A stretch of 64,000 nucleotides of DNA from Massilia sp. Bi118 (lineage in GTDB: Bacteria; Pseudomonadota; Gammaproteobacteria; Burkholderiales; Burkholderiaceae_D), in contig NZ_CAKKMV010000003.1 of the NCBI RefSeq assembly GCF_918697865.1, positions 62,001 through 126,000 on the forward strand, read 5' to 3'. Every line of letters begins with the position of its first letter. Positions within the stretch are counted from its first letter, which is position 1. The notes under the pieces are model-generated. The model saw only the letters and a list, made by a program, of their open reading frames with translations. It did no database searches and was not told the origin of the DNA. Below, piece after piece: positions 52,251-61,761 of this stretch. Position numbers and translations under genes: made by a program.

Positions 52251-54413
52251 ATGCTACCCATGCAGAAACCGCTCGCTGCCGCCATCGCGGCCCTGTTTGC
52301 CCCTCTGGTGTCGGCCCAGCAGATCCAGGCCGAACCACCAACGCCGGTGCCGGCCAGGCCGCCCGCCACGGTCGAGGTCAAGGCCAGCCTCGACACGCAG
52401 CGCCGGGAGGACAGCGCCAGCCGCACGGTGGTCGGCCACGACGAGCTGGTCAAGTACGGCGACGCCACGGTGCTGGATGCGCTTAAGCGCCTGCCCGGCG
52501 TCACCGTGGGCAACGGCGGCGTGCGCATGCGCGGCCTGGGCAACGGCTACACGCAGGTGCTGGTGAACGGCGAGCGCATGCCGCCCGGCTTCGACCTCGA
52601 AGCGCTGTCGCCCGAGGCCATCGAGAAAATCGAAATCATCCGCGCCGCAACCGCCGAATACAGCACCGCAGCCATCGCCGGCACCGTCAACATCGTGCTG
52701 CGCAAGGCCATCGCCAAGGATGCGGCGGAGCTGAAACTGAGCCATGGCGGCGGCGCCGGCTACCGCCTGGACAGCGTGACGGCGGCAAAATCGAGCAAGG
52801 GCCCAAGCTTCGGCTATACCCTGACAGCCCTGCTGAACGACTGGGCGCGCGGCTACCGGGAGCGCGAGACGGTGGCGGACATCGCGCCTGGCGGGATGCT
52901 GGGCGCATTGCGCATCGCGGACACCGGCTACGACCAGCACTTCACGTCGGGGAACCTGAACGCGCGCCTCAACTGGACCCTCGGCGGCGGCGATTCCCTG
53001 AGCTGGCAGAGCTTCTATAACGGCGGCTACAGCCGCGGCACCGAGGACAACCGCACTGCCGCGCTGGCCGGCCCGGCCTATCCCTACCCGCTGTTGCCGG
53101 CGGCGTGGGAGGTCAGGAGCGCCGCCCTGCACAGTGAACTCGGCCTGGAGAAGCGGCTTGGCCAGGGCAAACTCGACGCCAGGCTGGTGCTGGACGCCTC
53201 GCGCATGAATCGCAGCCTGGCGCGGCAAGGCATCCGCGACGGCGCCCTAGTGCTCGACCGGGGCGACGCCAGCAAACTGCGCGACTGGGACCTCAACAGC
53301 ACTGGCAAATATAAGGTGCCGCTGCTCGAGGGCCATGCCTTCGCCTTCGGCTGGAATGGCGGCCACGAGCGTCAACGGCAGCGCGAATTCCACACCCAGG
53401 GCGCGCTCGACGGCGCCGAGGCGGTCGACCTCGACACGCCCTTCACGGCTACCGTCGACCGCCTTGCCGTCTACGGGCAGGACGAATGGGACGTGCGTCC
53501 CGGCTGGTCGGTCTACCTGGGCGCGCGCTGGGAAGGCGTGCGCACGGCTACCTCCGGCGAGGGCTTCGCGGCCGCGGCGAGCCGCTACAGCGTCTTCAGC
53601 CCGCTGCTCCAGACCCTGTGGAAGATTCCGGGCTCGAAGCAGGACCAGCTGCGCCTGGCACTCACCCGCACCTACCGCGCGCCGCGCATGTTCGAGCTGG
53701 TGCCTTCGCGCTTCATCACCAGCTTTAATTCCGAGGTGTCACCCGATTACATCGGCAACCCGGACCTGCGCCCGGAACTCGCGACCGGCCTCGACGCCGC
53801 TTACGAGCACTACTTCAGCGGGGGCGGCATGGTCTCGCTGAGCGCCACCAGCCGCAGCATCCGCGACCTGATCCGCAGCGAAACACGGAGCGAAAGCGAT
53901 AGCAAGGGTGCGCGCTGGCTGCGCACGCCCGTCAACCAGGGCCACGCCCAGGTCCGCAGCCTGGCGCTGGAGACCAAACTGCCGCTGAAGGCCCTCGGCC
54001 TGGCCTGGCCGGTCGAGCTGCGCGCCAATGTCAGCCGCAACTGGTCAAGCGTCGACGCCGTGCCCGGCCCAGGCAACCGTCTCGACAGCCAGCCGCGCTG
54101 GTCCGCCAACCTGGGCGCCGACTACAGCGGCGCCGCCCTCAGCGCCGGCGCCAGCTTCAACTTCGTGAGCGGCGGCTGGACCCGCAGTTCGGTATCCGAG
54201 TCGAGCTATGGCGGCGCGGCGCGCGATCTCGAAGCCTACGCGCTCTACAAAATCGACCCGCGCCGCCAATTGCGCTTCACGGTGCGCAACTTGCTGGCCA
54301 CCGACCAGCTGCGCGGCTCGCGCTACACCGACCCGCTGGGCGTCACCGAGCGCGCCAGCTTCACGCCCACCTCCCGGAGCTGGCGCTTGCAGTACGAGCA
54401 GAAGTTCCAATAG
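52251..54413 (+). CDS. TonB-dependent outer-membrane receptor
   Basis: 720 aa from the ATG at 52251 (717 from that at 52260). Signal peptide at 1-23 (PLAAAIAALFAPLVSAQ). Plug domain at about 40-150 (VVGHDELVKYGDATVLDALK, GVTVGNGGVRMRGLG, IEKIEIIRAATAEYSTAAIAG in part) and a beta-barrel with a closing ALYKIDPRRQLRFTVRNLL. It imports a ligand that cannot be deduced; it belongs to the small receptor group without an N-terminal signalling domain. A perfect palindrome covers its leader. Confidence 0.9.
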   Translation: MLPMQKPLAAAIAALFAPLVSAQQIQAEPPTPVPARPPATVEVKASLDTQRREDSASRTVVGHDELVKYGDATVLDALKRLPGVTVGNGGVRMRGLGNGYTQVLVNGERMPPGFDLEALSPEAIEKIEIIRAATAEYSTAAIAGTVNIVLRKAIAKDAAELKLSHGGGAGYRLDSVTAAKSSKGPSFGYTLTALLNDWARGYRERETVADIAPGGMLGALRIADTGYDQHFTSGNLNARLNWTLGGGDSLSWQSFYNGGYSRGTEDNRTAALAGPAYPYPLLPAAWEVRSAALHSELGLEKRLGQGKLDARLVLDASRMNRSLARQGIRDGALVLDRGDASKLRDWDLNSTGKYKVPLLEGHAFAFGWNGGHERQRQREFHTQGALDGAEAVDLDTPFTATVDRLAVYGQDEWDVRPGWSVYLGARWEGVRTATSGEGFAAAASRYSVFSPLLQTLWKIPGSKQDQLRLALTRTYRAPRMFELVPSRFITSFNSEVSPDYIGNPDLRPELATGLDAAYEHYFSGGGMVSLSATSRSIRDLIRSETRSESDSKGARWLRTPVNQGHAQVRSLALETKLPLKALGLAWPVELRANVSRNWSSVDAVPGPGNRLDSQPRWSANLGADYSGAALSAGASFNFVSGGWTRSSVSESSYGGAARDLEAYALYKIDPRRQLRFTVRNLLATDQLRGSRYTDPLGVTERASFTPTSRSWRLQYEQKFQ

Positions 54414-54483
54414 GGCTTACAGACGCCGGCGCGCGATTCGTGGCATGCTAGCGGCCTTTGCAACGCACGAAAGCAGCAACACC

Positions 54484-54864
54484 ATGACGCAGCGCCTCGA
54501 CGAACAGGAATTGCATGACGCCTGCCTGGACCTGGCCCGGGTCGTGCTGGCCGCCGGCCAGCCCCTGGTCTCGAACGACATCCTCGAAACCCTGGCCGAC
54601 CGCTTCCATCGCGAAGTGGTCGACTTTGCACCGGGCATCGCACGCGCCGGGCGGGATCCGAATCTTTTAAGCCGCGCCGTGTACTACCTGATCGATGCGC
54701 ATGCGCTGCCGCTGATGGGTACGGACATGGAGTGGTTCCGGCAGGCGCTGGTATGCCTGGTGGAGCTGGCCGTGCCGGGGATTGCGCTGTCCGATAAAGG
54801 CGGCGCCTTCCTTCGCGATGTGCAGTTGGGGATCGAGCAGTCGCTGGGGGATCTGGAGGGCTAG
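54484..54864 (+). CDS. Hypothetical protein
   Basis: 126 aa from the ATG at 54484 (MTQRLDEQE). Helical throughout, with a moderately hydrophobic stretch near 85-105 (FRQALVCLVELAVPGIAL); no signal peptide. Family not recognised. It follows the TonB receptor by 70 nt and could be co-transcribed. Confidence 0.55.
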   Translation: MTQRLDEQELHDACLDLARVVLAAGQPLVSNDILETLADRFHREVVDFAPGIARAGRDPNLLSRAVYYLIDAHALPLMGTDMEWFRQALVCLVELAVPGIALSDKGGAFLRDVQLGIEQSLGDLEG

Positions 54865-54871
54865 CCTCCTG

Positions 54872-55066
54872 GTAAGGAACACGCACGTCACGGTCCTCAT
54901 ATCGGCTGCACCCACCGTCTTATCGAAAGGCACCGAGGCCGAAATCACAGCGGTTTCGCCAACGCATGTCGACCTGAATTGCAAGGATGGCTTTGGCAAC
55001 GGCCCCGCCGCCTGGGGGCTTAAAATAAGGATTGCGAAAGTTGTATGGGGCCAGTCCTTCGAATGA
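54872..55066 (+). pseudogene. Possible gene remnant, no start codon
   Basis: 64 codons without a usable start, ending in TGA at 55066. The translation looks protein-like and beta-rich (VTVLISAAPTVLSKGTEAEI, VDLNCKDGFGNGPAAWGLK). The composition is less GC-biased than the neighbouring genes. It may be the 3' end of a decayed gene; chance is not excluded. Confidence 0.25.
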
Positions 55067-55156
55067 GCTGAGATGCCTTAGTCCATCGCTTTACTCTTGG
55101 CAAACTCTAGCTATGATGTCGTCTTTCCATTTAATAAAGACAAGAGGAAGACACAC

Positions 55157-56482
55157 ATGCGGATCCGCGCCAAGCAGCTCGTCCTTTCCCTATTCACCGC
55201 CCTCGCCGCTTTCGGCCAGGCCCAGTCCGCTCCCCAAGTTGCGCCGCCAGGCCCGGTCCTGATCACCGCGGACAGGGTCTGGACCGGCGACGGCGCCGCG
55301 CACGCCGGCTGGAGCGTGCTGGTCGCCCAGGGCCGCATCCAGGCCGTCGGCCCGGCGGACAAGATGACGGTCCCAAGCGACGCCGAACGCATCGCCCTGC
55401 CCGGCAAGACCCTGATCCCCGGCCTGATCGACCTGCACTCGCACGTGCTGCTGCACCCGTATAACGAGACCACCTGGGACGACCAGGTGATCAAGGAAGC
55501 GCCGGCCTACCGCATCGCACTGGCCGTGCGCCACGCCGCCGACACCCTGCAGGCCGGCTTCACCACCCTGCGCGACCTCGGCACCGAGGGCGTCGACTAC
55601 GCCGACGTCGGCATCAAGCGCGCCATCGAAGAGGGACAGGTGCCGGGCCCGCGCCTGCTGGTCGCCACCCGCGCCATCGTCGCCACCGCCAGCTACGGCC
55701 CGGCCGAGCGCAGCTACCGTCCGGACATGGAGATCCCCTACGGCGCCCAGCAGGCCACCGGCGTCATTGAAGCGACCAAAGCCGTGCGCGAGCAGTCCTC
55801 GCATGGCGCCGACTGGATCAAGTTCTACGCCGACTACCGCACCGGCATCGACGGCAGCACCCGCCCTACCTTCACGCTCGAAGAGATGAAGGCGATGGTC
55901 GCGGCCGCCCACGTCACGGGACGCAAGGTGGCGGCCCATGCCAGCAGCGACGACGCGATCCGCCTGGCCGTGCTGGCAGGCGTCGACAGCATCGAGCACG
56001 GCTACGGCGCCAGCGAGGCGACCTTCAGGCTGATGGTCGAGCGCCGCACCGCCTACGTGCCGACGCTGACGGCGCCCGAAGCGATCGGCGAATACTTCCA
56101 GAAGCACGTGCGCGGCGGCGCACCGACCCCGGGCATGCAGGAAGCGGCGCGCGCCTTCCGGCTGGCGCGCAAGCTGGGCGTGATCATCGGGAACGGCAGC
56201 GACGTCGGCGTGTTCACCCACGGCACCAACGAGCGCGAGCTGGAGTGGATGGTGCGCCTGGGCATGACGCCGACCGAAGCCCTGCGCGCCGCCACCACGG
56301 TTGCCGCCGGCATCCTCGGCAGGAAGGACCTGGGCGCGCTGCAACCGGGCAGCCTGGCCGACGTGGTCGCGGTCGAAGGCGACCCGACCGCCGACATCGC
56401 GGCACTGCGCAAGGTGAGCTTCGTCATGAAGGGCGGCGCGGTCTATCGGCGGAACCGAGAGGCGGAACTGAGCGCCCCCTGA
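55157..56482 (+). CDS. Exported amidohydrolase-family metal-dependent hydrolase
   Basis: 441 aa from the ATG at 55157, with GAGGAAG upstream. Signal peptide at 1-24 ([18 protein letters not shown]). Metal-binding motifs of the amidohydrolase superfamily: LHSH, probable carboxylated Lys in [19 protein letters not shown] and Asp in NGSDVG. This imidazolonepropionase/prolidase-like subgroup includes Xaa-Pro and Xaa-Arg dipeptidases, so the substrate may be a peptide. Confidence 0.88.
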   Translation: MRIRAKQLVLSLFTALAAFGQAQSAPQVAPPGPVLITADRVWTGDGAAHAGWSVLVAQGRIQAVGPADKMTVPSDAERIALPGKTLIPGLIDLHSHVLLHPYNETTWDDQVIKEAPAYRIALAVRHAADTLQAGFTTLRDLGTEGVDYADVGIKRAIEEGQVPGPRLLVATRAIVATASYGPAERSYRPDMEIPYGAQQATGVIEATKAVREQSSHGADWIKFYADYRTGIDGSTRPTFTLEEMKAMVAAAHVTGRKVAAHASSDDAIRLAVLAGVDSIEHGYGASEATFRLMVERRTAYVPTLTAPEAIGEYFQKHVRGGAPTPGMQEAARAFRLARKLGVIIGNGSDVGVFTHGTNERELEWMVRLGMTPTEALRAATTVAAGILGRKDLGALQPGSLADVVAVEGDPTADIAALRKVSFVMKGGAVYRRNREAELSAP

Positions 56483-56597
56483 CATTCAGGAAGCGTAGGA
56501 TCGGTTATGCGTGCCGGCGTTGCGGTTTTCCACAATAGCTGGTGCAGATATTTTCAGTAATGATGACGGCACTATCATTTACTCATGAAGCCCGATC

Positions 56598-57899
56598 ATG
56601 AAAAAACCATTCTATAAAGTACTGTATATCCAGGTCCTGTTCGCGATTATCGTCGGCGTCCTGCTGGGCATCTTCGATCCGGGCCTGGCCACTGCGATGA
56701 AGCCGCTGGGAGACGGCTTCGTCAAGCTGATCAAGATGATCATCGCACCGGTGATCTTCTGTACCGTGGTCGCCGGTATTGCCGGCATGCAGGACATCAA
56801 GAAGGTCGGCCGCGTCGGCGGCAAGGCCCTGATCTACTTCGAAATCGTATCGACCTTCGCGCTGGCGATCGGCCTGATCGTCGCCAACCTGCTCAAGCCG
56901 GGCGCCGGCTTCAACGTCAACCCGGCCACCATCGACACCGCTTCGATCGCCCAGTACACCGCGAAGACCCATTCGCTGTCGACCGTCGATTTCCTGATGA
57001 ACATCATCCCGAGCACCTTCGTGGATGCCTTCGCCAAGGGTGAAATCCTGCAGGTGCTGTTCGTTGCGATCCTGTTCGGCTTCGCGCTGTCGCTGATGGG
57101 CGAGCGCGGCCGTCCGATCACCCGCGGCATCGAAGCCCTGTCGCACGCCATCTTCGGCGTGGTGAACATCATCATGAAGGCGGCCCCGATCGGCGCCTTC
57201 GGCGCGATGGCCTTCACGATCGGCAAGTACGGCGTCAAGGCGCTGGTCCCGCTGGCCTCGCTGGTCGGTTCCTTCTACCTGACCAGCTTCCTGTTCATCG
57301 TGATCGTGCTGGGCCTCATTGCCCGCATGACCGGCTTCTCGATCTTCCGCTATCTCAACTACATCAAGGAAGAGCTGCTGATCGTTCTGGGCACCAGCTC
57401 GTCGGAAAGCGCCCTGCCCGCACTGATGCGCAAGCTGGAAAAGCTCGGCTGCGGAAAATCGGTGGTTGGCCTGGTGGTCCCGACCGGCTACTCGTTCAAC
57501 CTGGACGGCACGAATATCTACATGACGATGGCCGCCCTGTTCGTGGCGCAGGCCACCAACACCGAACTGACCCTGACCCAGGAACTGACGGTGCTGCTGG
57601 TGGCGATGCTGACCTCGAAAGGCGCCTCGGGCATTACCGGCGCGGGCTTCATTACCCTTGCTGCGACCCTTGCCGCGGTGCCGACCATCCCGGTGGCGGG
57701 CATGGTCCTGATCCTGGGCATCGACAAATTCATGAGCGAATGCCGCGCCCTGACCAACATCATCGGTAACGGCGTCGCCGCGATCGTCGTGTCGAAGTGG
57801 GAGGGCGAGTTGGACAAGGACCGCATGCGCGCCGAATTGATCAACCCATCGGTTGACGAGGGCACGCTGCGCCAGGAAGCAATGCACGAGACCGCCTGA
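56598..57899 (+). CDS. dctA: Dicarboxylate/cation symporter, DctA type
   Basis: 433 aa, eight membrane helices plus two re-entrant loops. Signatures: serine-rich loop [20 protein letters not shown] and [20 protein letters not shown], as in DctA/GltP transporters. It takes up C4-dicarboxylates such as succinate, fumarate and malate with protons or sodium. A strong terminator follows. No DctB/DctD genes are adjacent. Confidence 0.93.
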   Translation: MKKPFYKVLYIQVLFAIIVGVLLGIFDPGLATAMKPLGDGFVKLIKMIIAPVIFCTVVAGIAGMQDIKKVGRVGGKALIYFEIVSTFALAIGLIVANLLKPGAGFNVNPATIDTASIAQYTAKTHSLSTVDFLMNIIPSTFVDAFAKGEILQVLFVAILFGFALSLMGERGRPITRGIEALSHAIFGVVNIIMKAAPIGAFGAMAFTIGKYGVKALVPLASLVGSFYLTSFLFIVIVLGLIARMTGFSIFRYLNYIKEELLIVLGTSSSESALPALMRKLEKLGCGKSVVGLVVPTGYSFNLDGTNIYMTMAALFVAQATNTELTLTQELTVLLVAMLTSKGASGITGAGFITLAATLAAVPTIPVAGMVLILGIDKFMSECRALTNIIGNGVAAIVVSKWEGELDKDRMRAELINPSVDEGTLRQEAMHETA

Positions 57900-57928
57900 T
57901 TCCTTTCGGCCTGAGTCTCCTCGTTCAG

Positions 57929-57957
57929 ACGCCGGGTTCGCCCGGCGTCTTTTTTTG
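57929..57957 (+). terminator. Rho-independent terminator after dctA
   Basis: GACGCCGGG-TTCG-CCCGGCGTC, a perfect 9-bp stem with a stable TTCG tetraloop, followed by seven T. Confidence 0.95.
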
Positions 57958-57974
57958 CGGTTAGAATCCACCCT

Positions 57975-58958
57975 ATGAAGAATTGGATCAACCGCTTGCG
58001 TGGCAGTGCAGACAACACAGCCGCCACGCCGGCCGGCCGTACGGCCGGCCCCCAGGCCGCCACTGCCGACGAGCAGGCCGCCGACCTCGCCGCCGAGATC
58101 GAGTCCACCTATTACCGCTGGCTGACGGCGGCGCGCGGTTACGCCGCCCCGGCCGAGGTCGAGACCCGCATCCTCGACGAAGTCCGGATCCTGGGCCTGC
58201 AGCCGGGCGAAGCTGCCGGCCTGGTGCCGCGCGTGCCCGAAGCGATTCCCAAACTGCTGGCCAGCCTGAACGACGAGGACGCCTCGATCCAGGAACTGGC
58301 ACGCCAGGTGGCGCAGGACGTGGTGCTGGTGGCGGAGGTCATCCGCGAAGCCAACAGCGCCTATTACCGCCCGATCGCCCCGGTCAAGAACGTCGAAGCC
58401 GCCATCATGATGCTCGGCCAGAACGGCTTGCGCATGCTACTGGCGCGGGTCGCCTTCCGTCCCCTCATCAACATGCAGGCCGACGGCTTCGCGCGCGAGG
58501 CCGCGCCCCAGGTCTGGAACCAGTCGGTCAGCTGCGCTCTCGCCGCCAGCTTGATGGCGCCGGGCCTGAGCACCGGCGTGTTCGAGGCCTACCTGGCCGG
58601 CCTGATGCAGAACGTGGGCCTGGTGGTGGCCTTTCGCCTGGCCGACCGCGTCTGCCTTGATGGCCGCATTCCGGGTTCCAGCGCCTTCGGCGCCCGCCTG
58701 CTGGCCGGCAGCCGCCAGCTGTCCGCCGCCATCGCGGCGCACTGGAACTTCCCGCAGGAAGTCGCCCAGGCCATCGCCCACGCCGGCGAACCGGGCGCCG
58801 ACCACCTGGCCGAAGCGCTGGCGCTGGGCGACCGCATCGCCAAGCTGCGCCTGCTGATCGACGCCGGGGTGCTGGCCGAGGACGACAGCCTGGTGACCGA
58901 GGGGCTGGACAATTTCCAGCGGCGTTGCCTGGGCAAGCTGGCGAAGCTGGAGAGTTAG
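57975..58958 (+). CDS. HDOD domain protein
   Basis: 327 aa. After a 50-residue Ala/Gly-rich N-terminus comes an HDOD-type helical domain (about 90-290: IPKLLASLNDEDASIQELAR, EANSAYYRPIAPVKNVEAAI, GLMQNVGLVVAF). HDOD proteins resemble HD phosphohydrolases without the metal site and usually act in signalling. No second domain is attached. It lies 75 nt after dctA and beyond the terminator. Confidence 0.82.
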   Translation: MKNWINRLRGSADNTAATPAGRTAGPQAATADEQAADLAAEIESTYYRWLTAARGYAAPAEVETRILDEVRILGLQPGEAAGLVPRVPEAIPKLLASLNDEDASIQELARQVAQDVVLVAEVIREANSAYYRPIAPVKNVEAAIMMLGQNGLRMLLARVAFRPLINMQADGFAREAAPQVWNQSVSCALAASLMAPGLSTGVFEAYLAGLMQNVGLVVAFRLADRVCLDGRIPGSSAFGARLLAGSRQLSAAIAAHWNFPQEVAQAIAHAGEPGADHLAEALALGDRIAKLRLLIDAGVLAEDDSLVTEGLDNFQRRCLGKLAKLES

Positions 58959-58959
58959 C

Positions 58960-59085
58960 CGTCATTCCGGCGAAAGCGGGAATCCATGCTGGATGACAGA
59001 ATTCGGTATGTCGGTAGCACTGCAGTGCCTTGGATAGACGGACGTCGGTTACTCAGTATGGGTTTCCGCCTGCACGGGAACGACG
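58960..59085. repeat. Family A inverted repeat pair
   Basis: CGTCATTCCGGCGAAAGCGG with GAATCCA at 58960-58986 and a diverged inverse ending CGCCTGCACGGGAACGACG at 59085. It fills the gap between the convergent HDOD and ABC exporter genes. Confidence 0.7.
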
Positions 59086-60876
59086 TTAATTCTCCTTTTC
59101 CACCCTCTGCTGCAGCAGCCACAGCTGCGCATACGCCCCCTCCTGCTCCAGCAGCTCCGCATGGGTGCCGCGCTCGACGATGCGCCCGTTTTCCATGACG
59201 ATGATGGCGTCGGCGTTGACGATGGTCGACAGCCGGTGCGCGATGATCAGGGTGCTGCGGTTGCGCGCCAGGCGTTCCAGCTCCTGCGTGATCGCGTACT
59301 CGGACACCGAGTCGAGCGCCGAGGTCGCCTCGTCGAAGATCAGGATGGGCGGATTCTTCAGAATCGCGCGGGCAATGCCGATGCGCTGCCTCTCGCCGCC
59401 CGAAAACATCACGCCGCGCTCGCCCACCGGGCTGTCGTAGCCCTCCGGCAGGGCCGAGATCAGCTCGTCCAGCTGCGCCGCCCGCGCCGCCGCTACCACC
59501 TCTTCCCTGCCGGCGCTGATGCGCGCGTAGGCGATGTTGTTGCCGATCGTGTCGTTGAACAGCGCGGCGTCCTGGGGCACCACCCCGATCGCATGGCGCA
59601 CGCTGGAAGGGCTGCGGTGGCGGATGTCCTGGCCGTCGATCATCACGCGGCCGGCATTCGGGTCGTACAGGCGCAGCAGCAGCCGGGCCAGGGTCGACTT
59701 GCCCGAGCCGCTGCGCCCGACCACGGCCAGGGTCGTGCCGGGTGGGATGCGGAAGCTGACGTCGAACAGCACCGGCCGCTCGGGGTCGTAATGGAAGCTG
59801 ACGTGCTCGAACACGACCTCGCCGGCGCCCGGATGCAGGACCGGCGCATCGGGCGGGTCCGGCATTTCGGGGCGCTCTCGCAGCAGGGCGAACAGGCGCT
59901 CGGCGTTGACGCGGGCGTCGCGCGCCTCGCGGTAGACGAAGCCGAGCGCGTTCAGCGGCAGGCAGACCTGCAGCGCGTAGGCGTTGATCAGCACCAGGTC
60001 GCCCACGCTCATGCGGTGATCCATCACGGCCTGGCCGGCAAACAGCATGATGGCGGCCACGCCGATGGCGATCACGAAGCTCTGCCCCACGTGCAGGGTG
60101 AACAGGGCGCGCTGGTTGCCGACCCCGGCCACCAGCCAGTGGTCCATGATGCCCGAGAATTTTTGTCCCTCGAAAGCTTCGTTGCCGAAGTACTTGACCG
60201 TGTCCGCATTGATCAGGCTGTCCGCCAGCTGGCCCTTGGCGCGCGAGTCGAGCTTGTTGACGCGCCGCTGGTAGATCGTGCGCCTGGCCGTGAAGACCAG
60301 AGTGAAGCCGGCGTAGGCGAAAAAGGTGGCGACGATGATCGCGGAAAACGCCGGGTGGTAGCGGCGCAGCATGACCACCAGCACCAGCCCGATCTCGACC
60401 AGGGTCGGGACGATGGTGAACAGCCCGACCCCGAGCAGGAAGGCGATGCCGTTGGTGCCGCGGTCGATGTCCGGCAGCAGGCTGCCGACCTGGCGCCGGG
60501 CATGGAAGCGCGGCCCCAGCGCATGCAGATGGGCGAAGGTCTTCTGGGCGAAGCTGGAAACCGTGCTGAGCGTGACGCGCGCGAACAGCAGGTCGCGCCA
60601 CTCGTTGAACAGGGTCGAGGCGAAGCGCAGCAAGGCATAGCCGGCCAGCAGGTAGATCGGCAGGCTGGCCGGCAGCGCGGGCTGGGAAAAGGCGTCGATG
60701 ATGCGCTTGAGCACCAGCGGCACCGCCACCGTGGCGATCTTGGCGACGATCAGCAGCAGCACCGAGGCGCCGATGCGCCAGCGGTAATGCTGCGTGACCG
60801 CCCACAGCTCGGCGGCGAAGGGACGCCGCGGGCCGGCTGGGTCGGGATCGTCCGCGATATCAGCGGGGTTCGCCAT
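59086..60876 (-). CDS. ABC exporter, Atm1/ABCB7-like fused permease-ATPase
   Basis: 596 aa. Six membrane helices (about 30-310) and a C-terminal nucleotide-binding domain: Walker A GRSGSGKST near 385-393, Q-loop VVPQDAALFNDTI, signature FSGGERQR, Walker B ILIFDEATSALD and H-loop LIIAHRLSTI. FNDTIGNNIAYAR after the Q-loop is typical of the Atm1 group, which exports glutathione-linked compounds in iron-sulfur and heavy-metal homeostasis. That substrate is inference. Confidence 0.9.
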   Translation of the reverse strand: MANPADIADDPDPAGPRRPFAAELWAVTQHYRWRIGASVLLLIVAKIATVAVPLVLKRIIDAFSQPALPASLPIYLLAGYALLRFASTLFNEWRDLLFARVTLSTVSSFAQKTFAHLHALGPRFHARRQVGSLLPDIDRGTNGIAFLLGVGLFTIVPTLVEIGLVLVVMLRRYHPAFSAIIVATFFAYAGFTLVFTARRTIYQRRVNKLDSRAKGQLADSLINADTVKYFGNEAFEGQKFSGIMDHWLVAGVGNQRALFTLHVGQSFVIAIGVAAIMLFAGQAVMDHRMSVGDLVLINAYALQVCLPLNALGFVYREARDARVNAERLFALLRERPEMPDPPDAPVLHPGAGEVVFEHVSFHYDPERPVLFDVSFRIPPGTTLAVVGRSGSGKSTLARLLLRLYDPNAGRVMIDGQDIRHRSPSSVRHAIGVVPQDAALFNDTIGNNIAYARISAGREEVVAAARAAQLDELISALPEGYDSPVGERGVMFSGGERQRIGIARAILKNPPILIFDEATSALDSVSEYAITQELERLARNRSTLIIAHRLSTIVNADAIIVMENGRIVERGTHAELLEQEGAYAQLWLLQQRVEKEN

Positions 60877-60936
60877 GGCTTGGGTCCGGGATCATATTCC
60901 TTGGACCAGCCATGCGGGATTTGGGTCGCGCCGCGC

Positions 60937-61740
60937 TCAGGGTTTCTTTGCCGCGCGCGCCCTGGCGGGGGCGGCGTTGTCGAGACGGTAGACCATGTCG
61001 ACCGACTGGCGCAGCTTGAGCACCTGGACCATCATGAAGACGTCGCGGTCGATCTCCGCGGCGCTCTGGTTGGCGACACGGCGGCTGGCCTTGCGTTCCG
61101 GCCTGAACTCGTCGCGCTCCAGCCCCAGGTTGGTGCCCAGTTTCTTCAGGGCGTCCGGGGTCATCGCCATCGCCGGCCCGAGACGGCGCCCGGCTGCCGT
61201 CGCCATCACCTCGGCGTGATGGCGCGCGTCCGCGATCGCCTCGCCGACCATCTCATCGGTCACCTTGTCCATGGTGCTGAGGTCGAAATCCGCGGCGAAG
61301 CTGTCGAGATTGGGCTTGCCCAGCAGGCCGCCGGCCAGCGCCGGCCAGTTGGCCACATTGCGCAGGTTGATCTTCACGTCGCAGCTCAGTTCGTACACCG
61401 GGGTGCCGTCGGCGGCGCGCTCCTTGCGTACACCCTGGCGCACCTCGCGCACCTGCATGTCCTCGGGGTCGATGCTCAGCTTCTGCAACAGTTCGCGCAC
61501 CTCGGCCATGCGGGCGTCGATCTCCGCGCGCGCCGCAACCGGGTCGGCGCCGGCCGCCACCACCTGGAAGTCGAGCGAAGCGATATCCGGCATCTCCATG
61601 CGGAAGGTGCTGCCGTTCACGTGCACGAAGGGATAGTCCGGAATGGTCGAGGCAAGCGCCGAGCCGGTCGGCAAGGCCAGGGCAGCGGCCGCCATCAGGC
61701 TTGCGACAAGGACAGGCAGGAAAGGCTTCAGTTTCAGCAT
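60937..61740 (-). CDS. SIMPL (DUF541) domain periplasmic protein
   Basis: 267 aa with a signal peptide (about 1-30, LVASLMAAAALALPTGSALA). The remainder fits the SIMPL/DUF541 fold: N-terminal beta part (FVHVNGSTFRMEMPDIASLD), a helix with paired positions (ARMAEVRELLQKLSIDPEDM) and C-terminal strands. Function unknown; often found near membrane transport genes, as here. It is 21 nt after the MacB-like permease gene. Confidence 0.75.
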   Translation of the reverse strand: MLKLKPFLPVLVASLMAAAALALPTGSALASTIPDYPFVHVNGSTFRMEMPDIASLDFQVVAAGADPVAARAEIDARMAEVRELLQKLSIDPEDMQVREVRQGVRKERAADGTPVYELSCDVKINLRNVANWPALAGGLLGKPNLDSFAADFDLSTMDKVTDEMVGEAIADARHHAEVMATAAGRRLGPAMAMTPDALKKLGTNLGLERDEFRPERKASRRVANQSAAEIDRDVFMMVQVLKLRQSVDMVYRLDNAAPARARAAKKP

Positions 61741-61761
61741 GAATACTCCATCAGTGAGAAA

